A stretch of 64,000 nucleotides of DNA, taken from Gari tellinella. Taxonomy: Eukaryota > Mollusca > Bivalvia > Cardiida > Psammobiidae. The stretch is taken from NCBI GenBank assembly GCA_922989275.2, contig OV277861.1, positions 48,523,623-48,587,622 of the forward strand, in the 5' to 3' direction. The notes under the pieces are model-generated. The model saw only the letters and a list, made by a program, of their open reading frames with translations. It was not told the DNA's origin and made no database searches. A program made the translations under genes and the position numbers. Of this stretch, positions 1 through 12,500 are shown piece by piece (positions within the stretch are counted from its first letter, which is position 1; the number at the start of each line of letters is the position of its first letter).

Positions 1-117
1 ACTGGAATCAGCATCTGTGGACAACGCTGCTCAAACACACACAAAAGATACAGGTCACTCAAAATAAAACTGCAATCACATATATAAGGCAAATCTTTTG
101 CCGCAAATGTCTCCTTT

Positions 118-318
118 TACAGTAAATCCTCTCTATTACAACCACTAAAACAAAGACTATTGATTGTATAAAAGACAGGTGACAGCTTAAATCAAGGTAA
201 CAGTAAAACAGAAGGAGCTTTCTGTTTTACTGTCACATTTCTTTAAGCAGTAACCTGTTTTAAACACCTTCTAATTAAGATTATTTCTTTTGTGGTCGTT
301 ACAGAGAGGTTTTATTGA
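118..318. mobile_element. Family A hairpin MITE
   Basis: Ends TACAGTAAATCCTCTCTATTAC and GTTACAGAGAGGTTTTATTG are inverted. The interior is a hairpin with GGTGACAGCTTAAA and its complement. TA-type flanks suggest a Tc1/mariner-mobilised MITE. Confidence 0.75.
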
Positions 319-718
319 ACTTATTTGCAAATTATTTGGATTCAGATGAGACGCCGAGTAAATCATGTCAATTAATTGTTTCTTAATTTATCTGAATGGG
401 CAATCGCCTTATCATTGACAATATGTTTCCGAATATTTACCTTGAAGCGCCCAGGCAACAGAATTGTTTCCAACAGTTTAGATATTAGACTCCCAATATT
501 TATAGACAAACACTTAGGTTTTTACACAACATAACTGGCACGTTAACAATAGCCCCCAAAATACGTCTTTTACGCCTTTAATATTGTCTTACACTTGAAA
601 GAATAGTTAGGACCTTATAAGAAATAGTTCCTACATGTCTATCCTAGCACATTGTAAAGCAATCTGAACGTAAAACAAAACGTTCTATAAGGAGCATTAT
701 CTTTACTTTCAACTTGCT

Positions 719-969
719 TTAACCCTTTACCTGATAGCCTATTTCTAGTACTTAAGATATGTGACTACTTAAAGCAGGTCGAAAGTAAAGCAGAATGCGC
801 CCTAGGCGCATTCTGCTTTACTTTCAGCCTGCTTTAAGCTATCATGTGCTATAATATAGAAAATATTCCCCATAATACATATTCATTCCTGATTAAATTG
901 GAACTACTTTCTTCAGCGGATGAATAAATTATATCCGCTAAAAGGCGGTTCTATTGGGGAAGGGGGTAA
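719..969. mobile_element. Family D hairpin MITE (TTAA, CCCTTTACC end)
   Basis: Starts TTAACCCTTTACCTG; the core is an inverted AAAGCAGAATGCGCC / GGCGCATTCTGCTTT hairpin at 772-836; the right end is decayed. Confidence 0.7.
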
Positions 970-1687
970 GTAAAAATTGTCTTCAATACTAAGCTCAAGC
1001 TAGGAGGGAAAGTGCATAATGAATATATAAGACTGAATCTTACAATAGTTCGTGTAGTGTTCGTAAACAACCTGGTTTGTTATTTAAATTTTGTTTGCAC
1101 TACACGTGAACAATTTTAAGCAGCATCTACATATTGTACAAAGCAATTTCTTTGTGAAGTATAGAACAGAGACCCCTGAAAACACATTACTTGAGAGGTG
1201 GGTGTATTGTTTGTGTTGCGTTTCCTGCTTGAGTCTTTCGTATTTATTTACTGCCTAATGTAGGTTGCAAATTATGCAGACGGCTCAAATAGGAGTTTTG
1301 CACATTATCTACATACTGCATAAAATAACCACATGTATTATATACTGTGCACGTGTCTCAGTCTATTGGATAATTCAAAAGTTGCTTCATACCAGAACAA
1401 TGTACCATTATTCATTGGCGTTTGTATTGGTTGCGAATCTGTCATAGGTATCTATGTCGTTTAGCAGCTGTTTGCAGCATAAACACTTGCGTCCATGAAA
1501 CTTTCTTCTTTTTAATATCATATACCATGCATTAATTTTTTTATCACGCGTATTCCAGTTATTACATCAGTATGTTGTCATCAAATAGATGCTATAATAT
1601 AGATGATATACTTACGACAGAGAACTGAAACAGAAAATAAACTTGAATATAGATAACGTTTGCATGTACTACACTTAACGTATGTTC

Positions 1688-1832
1688 AGTGAAGCTCACT
1701 TATAACAAAGTCGTCGGGACCGTCTGAGTGTTCGAATTTCGTTATATCAAATCCATTTTACTATATGTGGATTAGAGAATTACTATATCCAACATTTCGT
1801 TATATCCAATTCCGTTGTAAGCGAGCTTCACT
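1688..1832. mobile_element. Fold-back MITE with CAGTGAAGCTC ends
   Basis: TCAGTGAAGCTCACTTATAAC at the left is inverted at the right as TTGTAAGCGAGCTTCACTG; the interior has repeated TTTCGTTATATC. Confidence 0.6.
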
Positions 1833-2289
1833 GTCTCAGTTAGATAAATACATTCAGCCCTAGTGACGGGTAGATCTATACATGTCATTAACAAACAGTG
1901 GTTCTGTGAGGAGTACATTTGTTAATCAAACCAAAAACAGCTACTGTATAAATATTTAAAACGTAAAAGACACTCTAATACAAATTGATATAAAAGATAA
2001 ATCTCATAAAAATATGTAGTGCGTTGCAGTTATCCAATTTCAGCCTAGTGCCTATTAAAGAGGACATTAGTGCATAGTGTAGACCGTAATGAGGCGCATT
2101 CATTTGTGGTGTATCCTCTGATTCTTCACCATTTTCTATTCGATATGAACTGATCTGCTTAATGGCATAAATGGGTTAAATCATTTGATTGCCGTATGGA
2201 TATTAGTGCGGAAAAAACTAACATAATGACAAACAGTATAGTAAAGAACATAATAGATGACATCGTTGTAAACGGCCAAAACAACTCGA

Positions 2290-2870
2290 AACAATGAACC
2301 TCGAAGCACTTATGACTGACCAAGGATCCAAACCAGAAATCAAAGCTCGTATTGCTCAAGTAACATCTGCACTTGCTAAACTCAACCCCATTTGGAGAGA
2401 TAAGGTCATAAGACTCGATTTGAAAGTAAGATTTTAAGATCGCTTGTGATTTCAATGTTCTTGTGTTCCTGCGAAGCATGGACATTATTTACAGAGATAG
2501 AGCGAAGAATATAGTGCTGTCGAAAGAAGATGTTATAGGAGACTTTTAGGAATAACATATAGGGATCGCATAACTAACGACGAAGTCAGATGGAGAATTT
2601 CTTATGCAATAGGCCCTTATGTAGATCTATTAACTATTGTCAGAAGAAGAAAACTTAGTTGGCATGGGCATGTAAGAAGTTCTTGACTGGAAAAAACAAT
2701 CTTACAAGGAATAGTGGAAGGCGGACGTAATCAAGGCAGACATGGGAAGCATCAAACAGTGGATGGGCCTGAACTTCGCTGGGTCGCAGAGAGTAGCTGA
2801 AGACCGAGAGGAGTGGAGAAGAAGAGTTGCTGTGTCATCGCTGGTGCCCAAACGACCATAAGGTTAAGGG
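2290..2870 (+). pseudogene. Degenerate non-LTR retrotransposon RT C-terminal remnant
   Basis: Pieces in shifting frames read KPEIKARIAQVTSALAKLNP with IWRDKV, then YRDRITNDEVRWRI, RRRKLSWHGHVRRS, and KTILQGIVEGGR with NQGRHGKH. These are the usual landmarks of the C-terminal part of LINE-encoded reverse transcriptases. Multiple frameshifts and stops; clearly dead. Confidence 0.65.
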
Positions 2871-3426
2871 AGAGGTGAGGGCACATTTGAGTGTTTATGC
2901 AAACAAATACAAAATATATGAAATACAGCGTTGTTTTAGTTACGAAACAACACTTATCACTAAAACATTAATTTACTTATGCATTTACTGTTTTGTTGCG
3001 TTATATCCTGCTTCAAAAACTGTATTTCCGAATATTTTTTAAAGTAGTTTCGTTAATAAAGAAACATCGGTATAATCTCCAGGCTGTTTGTGTCATTAAA
3101 AGATGCCACCGAGTGGCTTGGCATTTGAATTTAAACTAAACTGATGTAACAATTCTTATATAGAACTAGTCGATGTAAACCAAACAAATAATTGACCAGT
3201 TGGTGAATGAAGTAAATTAAGCACAGCCTCTCGTGTAGGATGTTATATTCAGGTGATTGTTTTAAGTAATTAAAAGTAAATAAATAAACATCCTTTATCT
3301 GATTTCCGCTTTACTTTTACCCTGCTTTAGATCTATCCAGTTATCTGAATAACACTTCTTAATTTGAACGGCCTCCATGATAGCGTATATAATATTTTAG
3401 AACTGATGTATATTTGTTTCATTTAC

Positions 3427-3565
3427 CAATGGGTGTCAGAACCATGTTCAATCCGACAATTGTGCTGTTTGATAAAGTTGGTTGGGCTGTAGGAGTTTGA
3501 TCTTTCGTACAACTCATTGGAGATTGTGAGGTCTTTACAGACCCGTCTGATTCAAGACTGGTCAC
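3427..3565 (-). CDS. Copy 1 exon 7: ectodomain (SCTKDQTPTAQP)
   Basis: 139 nt; acceptor GTTTCAG, donor G|GTAAAT. SCTKDQTPTAQP is identical in copy 2. The donor is weaker than in the paralogue. Confidence 0.75.
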
Positions 3566-6500
3566 CTGAAACAAAGAGTACATGATCATGTCAATACAGT
3601 TGATAAATGTTCCAAGATTGTTCATCTAAACTGTTTTTACAGTCGGCGTAGTAATACAGTATTTAGATGATTCGAAAATTAGTATATTATATGCACAGAG
3701 TGCCATACGATTTATATTACACTCAAAATGTTATTACATGTAGCTGTCTGATACTATGACGATTGTCAGATGCACACTCATGTCATAGATTTCTTTTATG
3801 TCGAACTTACGTTTTTCAAATTTTGTTAATGTACCATCTTCTCTATGAATCTCTTAAATATAGTTAGACTGTTTAATAACAAAATTTGCGGTATTGCTGA
3901 CGCGGTTTATATATAGTTCTCGTTTGAATCAGAGGCTTCAAAATATTGGCAGAGTTTGTACGTATCTGTATGCTTGATGACTGGGTTTGCACACTTTATA
4001 ATAATATGTACATATGATCGTAATTTTAGTGATTATATAATGTATTTCTGCACTTACAAAACATGTAAACCTGAATGTATTGATGTTGTCCACAGTTGTG
4101 TCTAGGTTGTACACAGTGTGCAGGGTATAGGAACCAGAGGTCAGTGTAACTACACAAAATACAATGCCGTTAGCTGAAACAATAAGAAAGAACAGTAAAT
4201 TGCCAGTCTCTGTGTGTAGCTTTCTAATCGCTGTCATGACTTGACTTGTATTTTGTAGTCTGATTCAGACACTCGATGCCTGATAAGGGTGCAAAAAGTT
4301 TGGCACTCATAAATAGGTTTCTTCTAACGAGAAATGCTTAATAACGGATATCATAACAGATGCTATATGGTAGGAGAACGGGTTAACACATCAAATAACT
4401 AAAGTTGATTCCATTCACAGCCTTGTCTCAAGTACATTGTTAATTGCAAATTAGTAGCTGATATCAGGTGCAAAGAAGCACGGTGCTGCTCTTGATCCAA
4501 ACGGATTCATGCATGCATTTGTTTTTCTTAGTCAAAATGATATCACTTTTAATTTTAAAACAGATGCCAAAACATTAATGCCCTTCCCTTGTCGTCATTT
4601 GAACCAAAGTACAAGTATAAACGGCATGCTACGATACGTGTTTTCTGTATTACAGCATACCTTGTACTTAAGGTTTGACATCAAGGGTAGTACCTTTTCT
4701 AACGTTTGTATAGCTGGAGGCCAAACCTTTTTGCAATAAATCATGATTTTGTATACATATATGCTGTAGATACTGTTGATGTAGAAATATGTATATGCAA
4801 TCTGAGATTTGAAATAAAATATGATAAAATAAAAAACTGTTTGACGCTTATCTGTAAAGAATCTTTTAAAACTCTACATTTAGATCCACAATCAGGCGAC
4901 ACTATCACTGGTCCGTTCGGAGATTTAATATCGGAAACTTGAGTTTATACTCCTCCTTATCTGGATCCATGAATACCTTTAACTCTTCAGCCACCAAATG
5001 TATCTACTAGCAGTTTTTCATCCAGATCGGATGCTGAATAAATCAGCCTCCGATCAGAATGAAAACGACTTGTCTAATGCTAGCATTAAAAATAATAGAC
5101 AAAAACATAAAGACCAATTTTACATTCCTTTATATAATGTCATAAATGTTCCTCTGAAAAAGCCGATAACATGTATCTACTGTTCATTAACATTTTGCTT
5201 TGCTATTAGCATCCTGTATGCTGTTTAATGCAATAAAAGATTGATTGATTGATTTATTGATTGGTTTAAGACAAGACTATAGGTCGTTTGCAGTTCAAAA
5301 AAACACGATAATTTTCAAATATCTCCATAACAAGAAAACGGAGATAAATGGAAATTTGCATAGATTTATGATATACCTATACCAACTCTGACAAAAAAGA
5401 AATATTTTTTTCTCTTCGTAATAAAAAAGTTTTATTCATAACTTCTATATAAAGTTTACACTTCTAAGGGACAGTTTTCCGAAGGGTGATTTCAAGTTAT
5501 TCAACAGCCTATCTTTCACGACCCGGCAACGCCTCACCGTTAAGCCATCGCATACCATAGCAGTTTACAACTAACCGAACGAGGCCCTGACTGGGGTACG
5601 TTAAACGTATTAACCGATCATACTGTCATTTGCACACATGTTAGATCCTAATCGGACACCGGAGCCATTTCGTATCTGAATAGGATCCGAACCATGTGCC
5701 ACTCATACGAAAGTTTTATCAACAAAACGCAAAATAACTAAATGCGATAAATAGCAGAAGAGACATGTTCATACCAGACGATCTACACCAACTTACCATT
5801 ATCAAATTTTCAACAGAACGTTTCCAGATCAGTTCGAAAACCTTTATTATTTTATCGCTTAAAGGAAACGTAATGTAAACGTAAGTGCAATACAACTCGA
5901 ACATTGATACATATTAAACTCCAGATAAGGGGAGTATTTCCAAAACTACTAGTAAATCTTTATTTCTGAATTAAGCCCTATGGTGTGACTACTCATCAGA
6001 ACCGTCTTTCTTCGAGTAGTCACACCATATGATTTGGTGCTGAACTGGGTGAGAAAATGTTGGACTTGTTAAAGTTTCTCTCTCTTATCTGGAGCTCTGT
6101 AATTATGTAGAAATGTTAGAGCTTCGGTTTGAAAAGTAATTGCAATTCTCTTTATTCCTGGTGAAGAGTTCGTGGCTTTAGGCATAGTAAAAATGTAATG
6201 GATTAAGGGGCCTCACAATTAATTTTGTACAACTAAACAACCAATATCAGCACGGGATTCACCTTTCAGACAGAAGCAACTTGCACGGGATTTTACCTGG
6301 GGATATTCTCCAATATAAACAAACGTGATCAAGGTAATAGCCAATAACACCCCACGTAATTGACCATTTTCAGCGACACAAAATTTATATAAAACAAAGA
6401 AGAAAAGTTTTTAGTTAGACTTTCAAAAATTCTGAATTTCCTGGTCAGAGTTGGTATAGACACATCATAAGTGTATGCAAAATTCAATTTAAATACGTCC

Positions 6501-9500
6501 ATTAGTTTTAAAATTATCTAAGATTTATCGTGTTTTTTTGAACTGCAAACGACCTATACCACATTACCTGAATATGCTACTGGCGTGTTACATATTGTAT
6601 AGTTGAACGTCATTGTCTGGCGGTCCGTACAAACATCCCATCTCTCATCGCCCGTGCCACACGCGGTACTGGAGGCATCTTGATCAGTCACGCTGTATGA
6701 ATAGACTCCGAAGAACGAAGACGGACAAGTCTGGATGGTCTCATTTTCAAATCCTGAAAAAGCACAAATGTACCAAATATTCATATTTTCTTTATACTCC
6801 ATACATTTCGTAATTGTATATTGGAAGACGTTTTAAAACCGAAATTGAACGTTAAACTCTATTATTTTGTTATTTCAGTTCAGTAATAACTTTCTATTTC
6901 GACAACTAAAAGGAATGCTAATTGATTTTTTAAAAGACAGGTGACAGCTTAAAGCAAACTGGACACTAAAACTGTCACCTTGCTTTAAGCAATCACCTGT
7001 CGTAAGCACCTATTAATTATCACAATGTTGTGGATGTAATAGAGAGGCTTTACGGTATAATCTCACTTATATCAATAGTAGACTTAGTATGTTTACTTTT
7101 GAATGGAGGATGAAGCTTTACGTTCGGCTCGGCTATATAATGTTAAACGTATCTTTATTTCTGTTTGTTCACATTTTAACCTTCTCTACTTTTATTTATT
7201 CTCTCACAACTTATTGTCTTATCGAATTATGTGTGTTTTTCTAATTAAGATTATGGTCACAGTTTCGTAAAATTGCAGTATGTCTTTCTAAACAAGAACC
7301 GAAAAGAGTTTTCAATGAACAACAAAAATAGTCGACACCGTATATGAATCGCTCTAGCGTTTCATGTTTGATTTGCTGAATATTTATTGTTGTTCATTCA
7401 CATGAACACCGGATAATAAAAATCATTTTATTTCTTATAATTACATTATGTTTCTTATCTGTTTGTTAAAACAAAAACGTTCCCTACTAGTTGTGTAAGG
7501 TGAAATATTTACAAGAGAGACACAGTGTCTTACATAAACATTTGACGATGCAGTCACTAGGGTTATATTAAAAAAACTCGACGTGTGTATTCTACCTGTT
7601 AACCCCACCTTCTCTGAAATCGATATTCATCCGAAATTAACGTCATAACGTCGTTTTCACAGGACTTTGGCTTACTGGATATTTTTCGACCCGGCAGCGC
7701 CTCCTTTGAAAACGACATTTATACGAAATGAACGTCAATGTTTTCCAACTGAAAGGACTGGGGCGAAAGTGTATATTTCAGAAAAAGATCTAATAAAGTG
7801 TCAAACAATATGGATCCAGATCAGATGTCGAGTACACGTATACTCGACATCTGGGGCCCGCTTCATAAAACTTCATGCGACAAAAAGGTCGTAAGTCAAA
7901 ACTTTATAATACATTCAATTTCTGATTCTCTATCTAATCATGTCTTGTGACATCTCTTTGGAATCGTCTTTTCAAAACGATTCCAAAATGATGTCATAAG
8001 ACAGGATTAGCTTGAGAAATAAATAATAATTGAGACTTTTATAATCTGACTTACGACAACATTTGTCGTACAAATATTTATGAAACGGGTCCCTGTTTTT
8101 TATCATAGTTTTTACATGTTTGCAGTGTTTACTGATATTGCTCACTAAATTGATGTCGTAATAAAAGTATAGGTTGTATAGTTCTTGAATGTCTCACTTT
8201 ATTTGAGTAAATTAGTGTATGCAGTATTAATTCCATTAACATGTTAGCGGTAACTTTGAATAGAGATAATACACATGTATGCCACGTGATACGTCTTTTA
8301 AACTTCTTTAAAGAATGGCATGGTTTGAAAGAACACTTATCAAAATCATATTGTGGCCATGGTAAGACTGTAATATTATATATTAGTATAATTAAATAAA
8401 GGTAAGGGTAATAGTAAGCATGTTTTATGTATTTATTTTACATTTTTCTAGTGAAAAATGTAAAATAAATGCATAAAACATGCTTGCTATTACACTTATC
8501 TTTATCTAATTATTACCACGTGTAGAGAGACACTTTTATCTACTGTTATATATTATTATGTAAACTGTCCGCATACATCCATGCATTAACTTACCTTCTT
8601 TTATTAGTACGTGGTACTGGTTGTCGGTGAGGTCGGTTGACGTTACCGTTACGAAATTACACACATCCTGCTCTGGGTCTGTGATAACGCTAGAGTCCAG
8701 GATTATGTTCATGTATTGGTTCCTTAGGGTAGGCTGCTCAACTGTTACAAAAAATAATCTGTGGCTAATCTGCCGAGCTATATTTTCACGGCTTATATTC
8801 AATTCAATTCAATCATTTATTGCATAAAACATACATCAGCATGCTTAGAGCAAGATCAAATATATATGTTTCAGGGATAACGTGTAATGAGGGAGATTTA
8901 GGGATTTCGTGAAATCTCTGATTTTTCAGAAATTTCACTTATTCCCTGATTTACACCTTATCCCTTTAACATATACATGTAATGAAATTAAGCTACAATT
9001 GAACCTCGATAAATCTTGTCCAACAATAGGTAAAGCCTCGAAGAAATATGACTAGTTTAGCCCATTGAAGCCCAGTGTCTACTAAAGAGAATAATTGATA
9101 AACAGTGTAGACCCTGATATGACGCTGTGTTACTTAGCGTCTCATCAGGGTATACACTGTTTGCTATTTCAAATGGACTGTTTGTGTTTGATTGACAAAT
9201 TCTGCAGTGTTTTGAATCATCATTGTATATTTATATAGGAAAGGAATTGCAGTATCCATGCATAAAGGGTTTAAACTCTAAACTACGTGTTTAACGCTTT
9301 GAAAGTACAGTAAAACCTCGCTATTACGACCAAAAAAACGAAGGCTTATTGATTATATAATAGACATGTGACATATTAAAGCAAGGTGACAGTGAAACAG
9401 AAAGCTCCTAAAGGAGCTTTCTGTTTCACTGTCACCTTGCTTTAAGGGTGTATCAATGTCATGAGCCTTTTTTTCAAAGTATTAAACTTTTTTCTATCAT

Positions 9501-12500
9501 TGTTTTTTTTGGAAGAGCTATTTATGATGAATGAAAAAATGAAAAAAAATATAGATGGTGGTGTCCTTTTTTTTGAGCTACAGCGATTTGAAAAAGTTAT
9601 GTCAAATTTGGATTTTTTTCTTCAAATTTTACCCATTCAGAGTACAAACTTCAGTAAAATCTATTTCAAAACAAAACAAAAATGTTAATTTGGGTTTTCT
9701 TTATATATTTCATGTCTATGGTGGTATGTTCACATATATAAACCCAAATTTTATAGGGCATGATTTTATTAGATTTTTTATTTTATGAAAAAAAGTAAAA
9801 AAGTTTGAAAATGAAATAGTTCTAGTATTAAACTTTTTCTTATATTCTACCAGATGAAAGCCCATACTAAGACAGTTCAAAATATGAAAAGAAATTGAAA
9901 GGTCAGTGTTGAAAATTTTGAGTTATTAAAGTAAAAAGAGTTATCGCCCCTTACACAATTTACAAAAAAGTACCATATCGATGATATTTAGAGCTTTATA
10001 AATTTCACATTTGGTGCCTTTTTTTTCTTATGAAGAAATACTACCAGATAGGAAATAAATAACACAAAACCAAACTATCATATTTGCTTTCATTTAAAAT
10101 GGGTTTTATTGAAGCGGGCTGTTTGAAAAGGACAAAATAAGAGGAAGTGGGTGGGGTAAATTTTACATGGCCGTAGAGCCAACTGTTGTTCACCAAAATG
10201 TACACTTTTTCTATTTTTTCATTCATCTTAAATAGCTCTTCAATACAAAACCATCATAGAGTGTTTTCATATACTTTGAAAAGTTCCCAAAGTCATGACA
10301 TTGATACACCCTTAAGCGGTTACCTATCGTAAACATCCTAATAATTAACATACTTTAGTGGTCGTAATAGAGAGGTTTTACTGTAATATTAGTTATTGAG
10401 AGGCCATGATAGTGATTAGTGAGAGACCTTACCATGTGCTACATACATGTAGTAGCTTTGAACGGTCGGGTATGAAGGGAAATGACCAAGAACGTTCTAT
10501 GTATGCTATCAACGTATACTCACGTGCATGGATGTAGTAATAGTAGGAGAAGCTAGTAACGGCTGTCATTCTCAAGCAAAGGTATGGACGATAGGTTAAC
10601 CCATTACCAAACAGGTTAGTAAAGGAGACATTTGCCCTGAAAAATGTACAATATAGTTTCATCTAAACATGTATCAAGTGTTAAAACACGATGATGACGT
10701 CATTCTATTGTCCTCGCAGTACTGTCGTTTTCAATACTGGACGGGTATCAATAGTGTATTCCCGCTCACCGTACCGTATTTGTGCACGAGCAGTCCAATA
10801 TTACTAATATTGGACTGCACGTGCATAAATACGGTACGGTAAGCAAGCTAATATTGTACTACACACTAATATTGTATTGGCTTGTGAGACACACAAAAAT
10901 AAAGTAAAACCTCTCTATTTCGACCAATAAATTGTGTGTGAACTACAGTGGATATTTTTTAACGTTACTCTTTGCCAATAAACGCGTTTACGCTAAAACT
11001 ATTATTTCCTTGCAAACAGTTTGAAGCCTGATCAGACGCCGGGTAACCCGGCGTCTGATCAGGCCCTAAACTGTTTGCCACTCAGATTAAAAAACAATAA
11101 TTAAAAATGTCAGAAAATGGTATTTTCCTACATTTGAGCGATTTTTGTTTGCGTTTCGTTTGCATTAAACAGGAAAGATTAACGTTTTCTGAGAAAACTT
11201 TTCTCCACTGTATATTGGAGAAGATCTTATTCTTTTCCGTTTAAACGTAAATGAAACGCCAACGCATTGCGTTAAATGGAGAAAATGACAGCTTGTTGAC
11301 AATTCTGACTACTTATTTAAATCTGAGCCAAGTCAGACGCCGGAAAACCCGGAATCTGGCCTGGTTCTGGAATTGGAAATAATAGTTTCAGCGTAAACGC
11401 GTGTATTTAAAAAAGAATAACGTATTCTCCACTGTACTTTTTAAGTATAAGACAGGTGACTGCTTAAAGTAAAGTAACATTAAAACTAAAAGCTCCTATA
11501 GGAGCTTTCTATTTTACTCTCATCTTGCTTTAAGCTGTCAACTGACTGTTATACAATCAGTTAGTCCTATTTATTTTAGTGGTCGTAATAGAGAGGGTTT
11601 ACTGTATTTTAGCAGTGTCATGACAGAACCAGACTTACATGTATTGCGTTGCAAACAGAGTAGATCAAGACCAAATACCGCTTCAAAGACACGATGACTG
11701 TTCAAGACACTTACAAGCATCTTCAACATTTTTAAGCAGTATTATATTATACAATATGTGGCAGTGTGTACCAAACTCAATTTCAGAGCCTAAGACGACA
11801 ACGTTTTTCTAGAAAGACCCCGGAACGTTATCCTTTCACGTTCGTCATAGTGTTTTTTTTTTAACATTTTACATTTTTAGCGAAACCAGGGTTTATCGTT
11901 TTTACATCATTTTTCAGTAGCAAGTTTCGCAAGTTTTGACTGTTTTGCATTTACAATGGGGTTTTAGCAAGTGAATTTGAACAATAGATTTATCACGTAT
12001 CCTAATTATTTGGACTAGAGACGATAAAGTATTCGAATTGCTCGACACTGTTAACCTACATTGCGAATAGGAGCAAACTACATTATATTTTGTACTTGTC
12101 ATTAAACAGAAAAAGAAACGTTCAACATTGCAAATCTTTGTCCCGGCTAACGGGGATATTCACATGAACAACATTTGCTGATCACATTGCCAACAGTGCA
12201 GACCAAGAATAGAACAAGCACTTAAACTTTCCCGAGCGGCATTTAAGCATGATCTACACTATTATCAAATTGGACATTTGTCCCACGTGTGACCCTGACA
12301 ACGGTCGAAACCCTTATTCTACTAGAATCGACTACAACAGGCATTTATTAACAGTTTAGCTTCTCATCAGAAGCAACTACATCTGACAAGAACATGCTGT
12401 TCAACACTTTTCTGCTGTTTCTTTAAACCAATTAAATAGGGCGTATAATTGCGTGAATGTTTATCATTTGTTATTTCGAATGGCCAACCAAGGTTGCTTT

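Noticed and set aside
771..836. CRISPR-like or bacterial terminator interpretation of the many hairpins
   Set aside because: Hairpins are dispersed in a eukaryotic context, lack regular spacers, and have transposon-type ends with TA or TTAA duplications.
2159..2485. Possible membrane exon of copy 1 (hydrophobic minus-strand frame)
   Set aside because: Most of it is antisense to the RT remnant, there is no Thr stalk, and no convincing splice acceptor is visible.
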